Source: Vulcanimicrobiota bacterium (lineage in GTDB: Bacteria > Vulcanimicrobiota > Vulcanimicrobiia > Vulcanimicrobiales > Vulcanimicrobiaceae). Taken from it: 18,787 nt of DNA. The notes beneath the pieces were generated by a model. That model was not told the DNA's origin, searched no databases, and saw only the letters and a program-made list of their open reading frames with translations. The translations under genes were made by a program, and so were the position numbers. Numbering within the stretch: the first letter of the stretch is position 1; every line of letters begins with the position of its first letter. The DNA is taken from positions 1 to 18,787 of the forward strand of contig JABEUW010000134.1 of the NCBI GenBank assembly GCA_013043945.1, written 5' to 3'. This document shows positions 1 through 8,116 of this stretch, in pieces.

Positions 1-1039
1 ACCGATGGCTTCGCAGGAAGCGATTAAAGAACTCGGCACCAACGGCGGCGGCTTCGTCAACGCGAACTCGGCCTCGCCGAACGAAAACCCAACGCCGATA
101 AGTAATGCACTCGAGATTCTGCTCATCCTCCTCATTGCCGCGGGCCTCACCTACACGTACGGCAAGATGGTCGGCGATACGCGGCAAGGCTGGGCGATTT
201 TCACCGCGATGTTCGCGCTTTTCTGGGTCGGATTCACGATTATCTACCACGCCGAAGCGGCGGGGAACCCGCTCCTCCATCACCTGGCCGTTCGCGGCGG
301 AAACATGGAAGGGAAAGAGACGCGCTTTGGCATCGCCGGCTCCTCGCTTTTCACCGCTGCAACGACCGGAACGTCGACCGGCGCGGTCAACGCATCGATC
401 GATTCTTTTATGCCGATCGGCGGCCTCGTCGCACTCCTCAATCTCCAGCTCGGCGAGATCGCACCCGGTGGCGTCGGCAGCGGTCTCTATGCGATGCTGG
501 AGTTCGTCGTGCTCACCGTCTTTATCGCCGGTTTAATGGTGGGCCGCACGCCCGAACTTCTCGGGAAAAAAATCGAACGGCGCGAGGTGCAGTTGGCGAT
601 CCTCGCGATTCTCGTCACGCCGATCTTCGTCCTCATACCGACGGCGATCGCAGCGCTACTCCCCGTCGGGAGTTCGACGCTTGGGAACGCCGGGCCGCAC
701 GGATTCTCCGAGATCCTGTACGCATTCTCATCATCGAACGCCAATAATGGGAGCGCATTTGCCGGCCTCGGCGGTGACCGCTTCTACTACATTGCCACCG
801 GCATCTCGATGTTCTTCGGTCGCTTTTTTGTCGCCATCCCGATGCTCGCGCTCGCGGGTTCGCTCGCCGAAAAGCGACCGGTTGCGGCAGGGGCGGGTAC
901 GTTTTCTACCGCTTCCCCCACCTTTATTTTGTTGCTTTTAGGAACGATCCTTATCGTCGGTGCGCTCACCTTTTTGCCTGCCGACGCACTCGGGCCGATC
1001 GCCGACCACTATCTATTGCACGCCGGGAGAACGTTCTAA
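1..1039 (+). CDS. kdpA: Potassium-transporting ATPase subunit KdpA, 3' part (5' end outside window)
   Basis: KdpA is the K+-selective channel-like subunit of the KdpFABC pump in the inner membrane. The visible ~345 residues are the C-terminal ~60% of a protein that is usually about 560 residues long. Family signatures are clear: QEAIKELGTNGGGFVNANS at the very start (a selectivity-filter loop), then GAVNASIDSFMPIGG, GGVGSGLYAMLEF, AGLMVGRTPELLGKKI and SSSNANNGSAFAGL, with hydrophobic membrane segments between them. The reading frame is open to the left edge, so the ATG at position 5 is internal and is not the start. The stop TAA shares its last A with the kdpB ATG (TAATG), which implies translational coupling. 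If kdpF exists it would lie upstream, outside the window. The identification is secure. Confidence 0.97.
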   Translation, partial: PMASQEAIKELGTNGGGFVNANSASPNENPTPISNALEILLILLIAAGLTYTYGKMVGDTRQGWAIFTAMFALFWVGFTIIYHAEAAGNPLLHHLAVRGGNMEGKETRFGIAGSSLFTAATTGTSTGAVNASIDSFMPIGGLVALLNLQLGEIAPGGVGSGLYAMLEFVVLTVFIAGLMVGRTPELLGKKIERREVQLAILAILVTPIFVLIPTAIAALLPVGSSTLGNAGPHGFSEILYAFSSSNANNGSAFAGLGGDRFYYIATGISMFFGRFFVAIPMLALAGSLAEKRPVAAGAGTFSTASPTFILLLLGTILIVGALTFLPADALGPIADHYLLHAGRTF

Positions 1040-3102
1040 TGCCCTCCAAGCACGTATCGCAACGACACGCGAAGGGGCGCCCGTTGCTCGAATCACGCAT
1101 TCTTCGCACCGCACTACGCGATGCAATTTTCAAACTCGATCCGCGCGTCCAAGCCCGCAATCCGGTGATGTTCGTCGTCGAGATCGGCGCACTTCTTACC
1201 AGCATCTACTGGGCGCACGCGACCATCACCCGGAGCGGGTCGCCGGGCTTTGATTTCGCGATCTCCGCATGGCTCTGGTTCACGGTGCTCTTTGCCAACT
1301 TCGCCGAAGCGGTCGCCGAGGGGCGCGGGAAAGCGCAAGCGGAGCACCTCCGTCGCACAAAGAGCGATACCATCGCAAACCGGCGCACGCCGCAAGGCGA
1401 GATCGAATCGATCTCGGCGAGCACGCTACGGCGCGACGATTTCGTCGTGGTTCGCGCCGGTGAAGTCATCCCGGGTGACGGAGAGATCGTCGAAGGCGCG
1501 GCGACCGTCGATGAATCGGCGATCACCGGCGAATCGGCTCCGGTCGTGCGCGAAGCTGGCGGCGACCGGAGCGCGGTTACTGGCGGCACGCGCGTGCTCT
1601 CCGATGCAATCGTGGTGCGCATCGCGGCGAATCCCGGCGAGAGTTTCCTCGATCGCATGATCGCTCTCGTCGAAGGAGCGCAACGGCAAAAAACACCGAA
1701 CGAGATCGCGCTCTCGATCCTCCTTTCGGCCCTTACGATCATCTTCGTCATCGTCGTGGCGACGCTCTACCCGTATTCCTCATTCGCCGGAGCGCATGCG
1801 AGCATCGTCGTCCTCGTTGCATTGCTCGTCTGCCTGATCCCAACCACCATCGGCGGCCTCTTAAGTGCGATCGGCATCGCCGGTATGGATCGCGTCATGC
1901 AACGCAACGTGCTGGCAACGAGCGGGCGCGCGGTGGAGGCCTCCGGTGACGTCGATACACTTTTGCTCGATAAAACCGGTACGATAACGCTCGGCAACCG
2001 TCAAGCCTCCGATTTGCTTGCGGCGGCGGGCGTCGAGGCCGAACGCGCCGCCCAAGCCGCGCTCCTCTCGTCGATCGCCGACGAAACCCCGGAGGGGCGT
2101 TCGATCGTCTCGTTCGCGCAGAACCTTCTTGGATCTACCGCGCCCAACGAGGTACCCGCGGGCACGCTCTTCGTGCCCTTTAGTGCCTATACGCGCATGA
2201 GCGGCGTCGATCTCCCCGACGGGACGAAAATTCGCAAGGGCGCCCCGGATTCGGTCCTCACTTGGTGCCGCGAATTCGGCACTCCTGATACAGCATTGAT
2301 GGCCGATGTCGAGCGCGTTGCGCGGCGCGGAGAGACGCCGCTTTTGCTCGCCGTCGACGGGCGGATCGTCGCGTTGATCGCGTTGAAAGATATTCTCAAG
2401 CCGATGATGAGCGAACGCTTTGCTCGCCTTCGTGCGATGGGCATTCGCACCGTTATGATTACCGGCGATAATCCGCTTACCGCCGCAGCGATCGCCAAGG
2501 AGGCGGGCGTCGACGATTTCCTCGCCGAGGCGACCCCCGAAGCGAAAATGAATCTGATCAAACGCGAACAAGCGGCGGGGCGACTCGTCGCGATGACCGG
2601 CGATGGCACCAACGACGCCCCCGCTCTCGCGCAAGCCGACGTCGGCGTGGCGATGAATTCCGGTACGCAGGCCGCAAAAGAAGCGGCGAACATGATCGAC
2701 CTCGATTCCGACCCGACCAAACTCATCGAAGTCGTCGAAATCGGAAAGCAGTTGCTTATGACGCGCGGCGCCCTCACGACCTTCTCTATTGCCAACGACG
2801 TTGCGAAATATTTTGCAATCCTGCCGGCGCTCTTTATTGCCGCCTATCCGCAAATGAGCGCTCTCAATCTCATGCATCTCGCTACACCGCAAAGCGCGAT
2901 TCTCTCGGCAGTAATTTTTAACGCGCTCATCATCATCGCACTCATTCCGCTCGCTCTGCGCGGGGTACGATACGAACCGCGCGGTGCGGCCATTGCCTTA
3001 CGCATGAACGTGCTCATCTATGGGCTCGGCGGCCTCATCGTGCCGTTCCTCGGCATTAAAGCGATCGACCTTTTACTTCAAGCCTTCCACTTGGTGGGGT
3101 AA
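1039..3102 (+). CDS. kdpB: Potassium-transporting P-type ATPase subunit KdpB
   Basis: KdpB is the ATP-hydrolysing catalytic subunit that drives K+ uptake through KdpA. At 687 residues it matches the family length (about 680). Visible motifs in order are TGES in the actuator domain (T163-S166), the phosphorylation motif DKTGT with D311, the hinge motif GDGTNDAP with D522, and the transmembrane NDVAKYFA motif with D587 and K590. The last two correspond to the charged pair known to couple transport in E. coli KdpB. S166 is the equivalent of the E. coli serine (S162) that is phosphorylated to switch the pump off. A GGGAG sequence at 1025-1029 inside kdpA is well placed for the ATG at 1039. The gene is intact. 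Confidence 0.98.
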   Translation: MPSKHVSQRHAKGRPLLESRILRTALRDAIFKLDPRVQARNPVMFVVEIGALLTSIYWAHATITRSGSPGFDFAISAWLWFTVLFANFAEAVAEGRGKAQAEHLRRTKSDTIANRRTPQGEIESISASTLRRDDFVVVRAGEVIPGDGEIVEGAATVDESAITGESAPVVREAGGDRSAVTGGTRVLSDAIVVRIAANPGESFLDRMIALVEGAQRQKTPNEIALSILLSALTIIFVIVVATLYPYSSFAGAHASIVVLVALLVCLIPTTIGGLLSAIGIAGMDRVMQRNVLATSGRAVEASGDVDTLLLDKTGTITLGNRQASDLLAAAGVEAERAAQAALLSSIADETPEGRSIVSFAQNLLGSTAPNEVPAGTLFVPFSAYTRMSGVDLPDGTKIRKGAPDSVLTWCREFGTPDTALMADVERVARRGETPLLLAVDGRIVALIALKDILKPMMSERFARLRAMGIRTVMITGDNPLTAAAIAKEAGVDDFLAEATPEAKMNLIKREQAAGRLVAMTGDGTNDAPALAQADVGVAMNSGTQAAKEAANMIDLDSDPTKLIEVVEIGKQLLMTRGALTTFSIANDVAKYFAILPALFIAAYPQMSALNLMHLATPQSAILSAVIFNALIIIALIPLALRGVRYEPRGAAIALRMNVLIYGLGGLIVPFLGIKAIDLLLQAFHLVG
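3093..3099 (+). promoter_or_regulatory. Ribosome binding site deciding the GTG start of kdpC
   Basis: The purine-rich GGTGGGG lies 7 bases before the GTG at 3107 and sits at the very end of kdpB. It supports the GTG over the longer in-frame ATG at 3020, which would overlap kdpB by 83 bases and add a non-family leader. Confidence 0.5.
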
Positions 3103-3106
3103 CGAC

Positions 3107-3694
3107 GTGCATAGAACGCTCTTCACGGCTCTCCGAATGACCGCGATCTCGGTATTTCTCTTCGGAGTTCTCTATCCGATCGCGATATGGGGCCTCGCTC
3201 GCATCGCGTTTCCGTTCCAAAGTGCAGGTTCGCTCGTTCGAGTCAACGGCACCATCATCGGTTCGGCGATCGTCGGCGAGCGTTGGACGCAAGCGCGGTA
3301 TTTCCACGGGCGCCCATCGGCTGCCGGGAAACTCGGTTACGATCCAACCGCGACCGGCGGATCGAATTTCGGACCTGATTCCAAAGCACTGCTCGCACGC
3401 GAAATTGCCGGTATCGCTGCGTTGCGCAAACAAAACCCGCTAAGCGCGGGTATGCCTCCCGTCGGACTGCTGGCCGCGAGCGGCAGCGGCATCGATCCCG
3501 ATATCTCGCCCGCCGATGCGCGATACCAGGCGGCGCGTATCGCGGCCGCGCGGGCACTCCCGCTGCGGCGCGTGCTGGCCATTATCGCATCGCATATCGA
3601 AGCACGCACGTTCGGCTTTCTCGGCGAGCCGCGCGTGAACGTCCTGGCGCTTAACCTCGCGCTCGATCGCATCAGCGGCGCGTCAACACAATAA
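3107..3694 (+). CDS. kdpC: Potassium-transporting ATPase subunit KdpC
   Basis: KdpC is the single-span membrane subunit that stabilises the KdpFABC complex and raises its nucleotide affinity. From the GTG at 3107 the protein has 195 residues, close to E. coli KdpC (190). One N-terminal hydrophobic helix (about residues 10-30) is followed by the periplasmic domain, with the family signatures YFHGRPSA, GSNFGPDSKAL, ASGSGIDPDISPADARYQ and GFLGEPRVNVLALNLALD. It begins 4 bases after the kdpB stop, as expected for the kdpABC operon. Its last 23 bases overlap the end of the convergent KdpD-like gene, an unusually tight tail-to-tail arrangement. Confidence 0.96.
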   Translation: MHRTLFTALRMTAISVFLFGVLYPIAIWGLARIAFPFQSAGSLVRVNGTIIGSAIVGERWTQARYFHGRPSAAGKLGYDPTATGGSNFGPDSKALLAREIAGIAALRKQNPLSAGMPPVGLLAASGSGIDPDISPADARYQAARIAAARALPLRRVLAIIASHIEARTFGFLGEPRVNVLALNLALDRISGASTQ

Positions 3695-5774
3695 GTTCGC
3701 GCGCTCCGGCATCGAGAACGCGGCGTGCGAACGCATTGCGCTGCGGCCACCGCGGCCGGCGTAACGTCGTCGCAACGGCGACCACCGTCTCGGGCACCTG
3801 TCTCGCAAGTTCGATAATTCGACGCGGAGCTGCCGCAGTCGTCTCTTGCTGCCAACCAGCACGTTGCCGGTGCGCTTCGCGTTGCAACGCGGCGATCAGC
3901 TCCGGGTCGGCGGCATCACGCGGCTCGAGAATCATCGCTACGGAAAACTCTACGCCGAGCCGCGCCGCGACCTGGCTGCAACGCCGAATCAACGCTTCAT
4001 CTTCGCGGCGAGGACCGACGCAGAGCAAAAGACGTTCGAACGGCACGCGATGCCGTTCGCGGCTTCGCGCCCGCGCCGCCTCGCGCAAGGCGATCTCGCG
4101 TAACGCGGTGAGGTTCTCGACGCTGAAAAATACCGCTAGAGCGCGTTCGGCGCGTTCGCGCGGATAGATCTTCCCATCGCGCATGCGCTCGCGCAACGTG
4201 TGCGACGAGACGTCGATGAGAATAACCTCATCGGCAAGCGAAAGAATACCGTCGGGAAGCGTTTCCCGTACGCGCGTTTTGGTCAAGCGAAAAATGGTAT
4301 CGTTGAGCGCTTCGAGATGTTGGACGTTGAGCGTCGTGAGGACGTCGATGCCGCTTCGCAAAATAGCGAGCACGTCTTCATAGCGTTTTTGCGAGGTGAG
4401 GCTTGGCGCATTGGTATGGGCGAGTTCGTCCACGAGCGCTACCTGAGGATGGCGGGCGATCGTCGCCTCTCGATCGAGTTCTTCGTAGCGGATACCGTCT
4501 TTTGAAACGATTTTTCGCGGCAACACCGAGATCCCTTCGAGCATCCGTTCGGTCTCCGCGCGGCCGTGCGTCTCCACGAATGCGGCGACGACATCGACAC
4601 CGTCGTCGAGCAGTTGGTGCGCGCGATCGAGCATCGCATAGGTTTTTCCCGAGCCCGCCGCCGCCCCGAGATAGACGGTCAGACGTCCGTAGCGCTCGCT
4701 GGAGCCACCGAGGTGTTCCTCGAGTTGGCGCGGCTCGACCGGATCAGCGAGAAACGACTGTTCGGGATCGATCACGAAGACATCGCGCTCGAGTGCGTGG
4801 TTGACGATGCGTCGCGCGAAGGCACCGCGTGGAACGATCAACAACGATGCGCGGACGCGCTCGAGATCGATAGTTGCGGGATCGATCGGTTCGCTCAAAA
4901 GCTCCGCATTGTTTCGCCGTGCCGCATCGTTTAGGTCGGCAATATCCGCGTCGCCGAGCGGGCGCACCTCGAGCGCTAGATCCAGAGCGTCGGCGACGGC
5001 AGCAGATCGCTCGACATACGCTTGAGCGGACGGTATCGCCGGTACGAACGTCACGGCCGTCGATACGCGTTCGGCGGAGACGCTGGGAACGGTGACCGAA
5101 TCGACGGCGTGGAGCAGGAGCTCGCGAAGTATTTGCAACGTCCGTTCAGAGAACGTTCGCTCTAATGCGGTATCGACATCGGCTTCGCGAACGATCTTTC
5201 CCGATCGCAAACGGCTTCGCACCAAGCGCGGTGAAACATCGAGTGCGACGACCTCATCGGCGGAGGCGAGAAAGCGGTCGGGAACGAGCGCACGCAAAGG
5301 GAACCCGGTCAGGCGCTCGGCAACTGGGGCAACGCTTTCGAGATGCGCGACGTTGAGCGCACAGATGACCGTAATGCCTGCATCGCGTAGCGCGATTGCC
5401 TCCTCCCAGCGATTCGCATACGGGGATCCGGGCAACGTAACGTGCGCGACTTCATCGAGCGCGAGTACGGCAGGTTTACGCGCAAGTGCGGCGGCAAGAT
5501 CGAAGTCCTCGAACCATCTTCCGTTGCGTTCGACCCGACGCGGCGTTAGGCGCGGGACGCCCTCGGCGAGCCAATCGAGGTCGGCGCGCTCTTTCGTATC
5601 GATCCAACCGATCACCGCGTCGCGCCCCTGCGTGCGCATACGACGAATTTCCTCGATCAGGCGGCGGGTCTTCCCCGCCCCGGGAGCGGCAGCGAGATAG
5701 ATCACGAGGCGCGGTCTGCGGCCGTACTCGTCCAATAACGCCTCGGCGTTTTCGCGGCGCCCGTCGCTCTCCAT
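3672..5774 (-). CDS. KdpD-like sensor protein with tandem KdpD/USP units and no histidine kinase
   Basis: KdpD normally joins a cytosolic ATP-binding KdpD domain and a USP domain to four membrane helices, a GAF domain and a histidine kinase. This 700-residue protein has only the front half, present twice. Unit 1 covers about residues 20-345 and unit 2 about 360-700. Unit 1 has Walker A APGAGKT with K35 and a degenerate DEVAH motif with D107. Unit 2 has Walker A AAGSGKT with K377 and the canonical DELAHTN with D449. The Lys-to-Asp spacing is 72 residues in both, and the repeat period is 342. Each unit ends in a USP-like alpha/beta stretch (about 235-345 and 578-700). No membrane segment, H-box or HATPase domain is visible. 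The ATG at 5774 has AAGAAGG just upstream. The adjacent divergent kinase probably supplies the missing output half (inference). It could instead be called a KdpD N-terminal-domain protein. Confidence 0.85.
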   Translation of the reverse strand: MESDGRRENAEALLDEYGRRPRLVIYLAAAPGAGKTRRLIEEIRRMRTQGRDAVIGWIDTKERADLDWLAEGVPRLTPRRVERNGRWFEDFDLAAALARKPAVLALDEVAHVTLPGSPYANRWEEAIALRDAGITVICALNVAHLESVAPVAERLTGFPLRALVPDRFLASADEVVALDVSPRLVRSRLRSGKIVREADVDTALERTFSERTLQILRELLLHAVDSVTVPSVSAERVSTAVTFVPAIPSAQAYVERSAAVADALDLALEVRPLGDADIADLNDAARRNNAELLSEPIDPATIDLERVRASLLIVPRGAFARRIVNHALERDVFVIDPEQSFLADPVEPRQLEEHLGGSSERYGRLTVYLGAAAGSGKTYAMLDRAHQLLDDGVDVVAAFVETHGRAETERMLEGISVLPRKIVSKDGIRYEELDREATIARHPQVALVDELAHTNAPSLTSQKRYEDVLAILRSGIDVLTTLNVQHLEALNDTIFRLTKTRVRETLPDGILSLADEVILIDVSSHTLRERMRDGKIYPRERAERALAVFFSVENLTALREIALREAARARSRERHRVPFERLLLCVGPRREDEALIRRCSQVAARLGVEFSVAMILEPRDAADPELIAALQREAHRQRAGWQQETTAAAPRRIIELARQVPETVVAVATTLRRPRWPQRNAFARRVLDAGARELIVLTRR

Positions 5775-5847
5775 ATCTGCAACCTTCTTCCCACCAAATC
5801 GCCGTCTTCCCGCAGGGTGCGACCGCTTCGCCGGGAAGCGAATCGGC

Positions 5848-7419
5848 GTGCTCCCCGCATTACCCGCGCTCTGCTATCTTCTCATCGTCGCCGTTTGGCT
5901 GCTCGATCTACTCACACCGCAACTCTTTATCGCATCGATTCTTCTCAATATCCCGATCGCACTCAGCAGCCTCGCGCTCACGCGGCGGCTCACCGTCGGC
6001 CTCGTCGTCGCAGCCGAACTCGCTAATGCCTTCGCAGCATACCTTAACGCTCAACACGACCACGGACGATTCGACACGATCGCCCTTGGGGATCGCGCGT
6101 TGCTCGCCGCATCGTTTTTGTTAGTCGGCTTTCTTGCCGTAAAAACGCAGGGCTTAGGGCGCAGCGCCGGGCTCTCCGAAGCGCGTGCCGAGCAGGTGCA
6201 ACGCGAGCGAGGGCTCCGGCTCGCGATGGAACGTATACGCGAAAGCCTCAACCCGGAACTCGTGCGCCGGACGACGCTCCACCAGTCGCTCGACCTCTTC
6301 GCGGCCGAGCGCGGGCTGCTCGTTCCCGATATCGCCGCAAGCGACGATTGGTATTTTGCGATAGCCGCGACGGCTCACGTTGAGAATCGGCGCGACGCAC
6401 TTCCCTCCGAACTGCGCTCGCTCATAGCAAAACGTCTCGACACGGCGCGCCCGCTCGACGATGCCGATGTCGTCGCGCGCTTCGCTCTCGAAACTCTGGG
6501 TGCGCGTTACGGGGCGATCGCGCCCGGCGCAGGCGGAAGCACGGCCGAATCCCGTCTCTTGCTCTTGCGCGACGATCGTCCTTGGACGCGTGACGAAACG
6601 CGATACCTGCAGTCCTATTTCGAACGGTGCTCGAACGCGCTCGCACAGGCGGAACTCTTCGTGCAAAATATCGAACAGTCTGCCGAATTGGCGCATCGCA
6701 ACCAGCAAGCAGAGGAACGCAGCGGCGTCATCCGAGATCTCGTTTATGCCCTCGCACACGATCTGCGAACCCCGCTTGCGGCTTCCGACGTGACGATGCG
6801 CCAGGCCGAACGCGGCGCGTTCGGTTCATTGCCCGAAGCGTATCGCAAAGTGTTGCTTGCAAGTTTAGAATCGAACGCCGAATCGCAGCGCCTCGTCGAA
6901 ACGCTTCTGACGGTCGCCCGCTACGAATCGGGCGACATCGTCACTCTCGACGAGCCGATCGATCTCTTCCTCGTCGCGCAATCGGTGCGCGACGAACTTT
7001 CACCAATGGCCGGCGAACGCAGCGTACGCATTGAGGTGAGCGGCGATTCATCGGTGGTGCTCGGAGATGCCCACGAACTACGGCGAGCGATGACAAACCT
7101 CACCGCGAATGCCGTCGCTGCAAGCCCAAGCGCTGGCACCGTCGATGTCACCGTCGAATCAAAAGGCGATCGCAGCCGAGCGACCGTTGAAGACCACGGC
7201 TACGGCATCGCGCCCGAGGAGCGGGGCGCGCTCTTTCAGCGCTTCGGCGTCGGTAGGCGACGGCGCGGCAGCGGTACGGGGCTTGGGCTCTACGTCGTGC
7301 GTTTGATCGTAGAAAAACATGGCGGGGTCGTATGGTACGAACCGCGCGAACGCGGCGGCAGCCGTTTCGTGATCGAGATTCCGGTAGGCGAAACAATCGC
7401 AGACGGGACGCCGCAATGA
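5848..7419 (+). CDS. Membrane sensor histidine kinase, probable KdpD output half
   Basis: This is a 523-residue two-component sensor kinase. Residues about 5-115 contain four hydrophobic helices joined by short loops, like the four-helix region of KdpD. A charged helical linker and a GAF-like region (about 130-280) follow. The kinase core has the H-box AHDLRTPL with H304 as the predicted phosphorylation site, an N-box NLTAN (N417, N421), a G1 box DHGYGI (D449), an F-box around LFQRFG and a G2 box GTGLGLY. It is therefore of the HisKA/HATPase type. The GTG at 5848 is the best start: the frame has no ATG or TTG nearby upstream, and GGGAAG precedes it by about 9 bases. Only 73 bases separate it from the divergent KdpD-like gene. 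It overlaps the response regulator by 4 bases (ATGA). The kinase role is firm. The link to K+ sensing is inferred from neighbours and helix layout. Confidence 0.88.
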   Translation: MLPALPALCYLLIVAVWLLDLLTPQLFIASILLNIPIALSSLALTRRLTVGLVVAAELANAFAAYLNAQHDHGRFDTIALGDRALLAASFLLVGFLAVKTQGLGRSAGLSEARAEQVQRERGLRLAMERIRESLNPELVRRTTLHQSLDLFAAERGLLVPDIAASDDWYFAIAATAHVENRRDALPSELRSLIAKRLDTARPLDDADVVARFALETLGARYGAIAPGAGGSTAESRLLLLRDDRPWTRDETRYLQSYFERCSNALAQAELFVQNIEQSAELAHRNQQAEERSGVIRDLVYALAHDLRTPLAASDVTMRQAERGAFGSLPEAYRKVLLASLESNAESQRLVETLLTVARYESGDIVTLDEPIDLFLVAQSVRDELSPMAGERSVRIEVSGDSSVVLGDAHELRRAMTNLTANAVAASPSAGTVDVTVESKGDRSRATVEDHGYGIAPEERGALFQRFGVGRRRRGSGTGLGLYVVRLIVEKHGGVVWYEPRERGGSRFVIEIPVGETIADGTPQ

Positions 7420-8048
7420 GCGCGCTTCGCGTCGTCGTCGTTGAAGACCACGCCCTGACGCGCATGGGGCTCTGCGCCACACTCGCTGCTGCAGATATCG
7501 AGGTGGTCGGCGAGGCCGGCGACGGCCCGACGGGGCGCGACCTCATCATGCGAGAGCGGCCCGACGTTGCCATCGTCGACATCGGCTTGCCGGGTATCGA
7601 CGGTATCGAGCTCACCGAAGAGCTGCGCGCGATGAAATCGACCGTGCATATCGTCATCCTCACGATGGTCGATGAAGAGCCCGACGTGCTCGCCGCGCTC
7701 GCTGCGGGCGCGGATGCCTATTGCCTGAAGTCCGGAGCCCCCGAACGGCTCATAGAAGCGATCCGTGTCGCCGCCGAGGGCGGCGCCTACTTCGATCCAC
7801 GCATCGCTCACATCGTGCTGCGGCAATTCACGACCGTACCCGGAGAGCGCATCGAGTCGCCGCTGAGCCCGCGTGAAACGGAGATCTTGCGTCTGATCGC
7901 CGAAGGCGTCGGCAATGCCGAGATCGCCGAACGGCTCGTGGTGAGCCTTGGGACGGTAAAGAGCCACATCCGCGACACGCTCATTAAACTCTCAGCATCC
8001 GACCGCACGCAGGCCGCGGTGATCGCCCTTCGCCGAGGGTTTATTTAA
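7416..8048 (+). CDS. NarL/LuxR-family response regulator
   Basis: This is a DNA-binding response regulator of 210 residues. The receiver domain (about 4-120) has the acidic pair E10-D11, phosphoacceptor D55 in VDIGLPG, T83 and the conserved K105. The C-terminal LuxR-type helix-turn-helix (about 147-208) shows LSPRETEILRLIAEG, NAEIAERL and VSLGTVKSHI. The start at 7416 overlaps the kinase stop (ATGA), so it is the cognate partner of that kinase. The longer frame from 7332 lies inside the kinase gene and adds no receiver sequence. KdpE, the usual partner of KdpD, belongs to the OmpR family, so a NarL-type regulator beside kdp is atypical. Likely targets are the kdp operon or this locus itself (inference). 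Confidence 0.93.
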   Translation: MSALRVVVVEDHALTRMGLCATLAAADIEVVGEAGDGPTGRDLIMRERPDVAIVDIGLPGIDGIELTEELRAMKSTVHIVILTMVDEEPDVLAALAAGADAYCLKSGAPERLIEAIRVAAEGGAYFDPRIAHIVLRQFTTVPGERIESPLSPRETEILRLIAEGVGNAEIAERLVVSLGTVKSHIRDTLIKLSASDRTQAAVIALRRGFI

Positions 8049-8053
8049 AAGAA

Positions 8054-8101
8054 ACCGTTGCGCGCATACCGAGGTCGTAGGTACCGAACCCCTTCAACGG
8101 T
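8054..8101. promoter_or_regulatory. Inverted repeat upstream of nadA, possible regulatory site
   Basis: Perfect 7-base arms ACCGTTG (8054-8060) and CAACGGT (8095-8101) flank 34 bases in the short gap between the response regulator and nadA. The position would suit an operator or an RNA structure controlling nadABC. No known NAD-responsive regulator motif is recognised, and an arm of 7 bases could arise by chance. Confidence 0.2.
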
Positions 8102-8116
8102 AACGATGGCACTACC

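Noticed and set aside
5..1039. ATG at position 5 as the start of kdpA
   Set aside because: The protein begins in the middle of a conserved KdpA loop and the frame is open to the left edge, so the gene starts outside the window.
1861..2892. 343-residue open frame on the minus strand opposite kdpB
   Set aside because: It mirrors the codon pattern of kdpB in a high-GC gene, has no family features, and kdpB itself is intact with all motifs.
5486..6124. 212-residue plus-strand frame crossing the sensor-kinase gap
   Set aside because: It overlaps the coding parts of both the KdpD-like gene and the kinase, is Arg/Ser-rich and has no recognisable domain.
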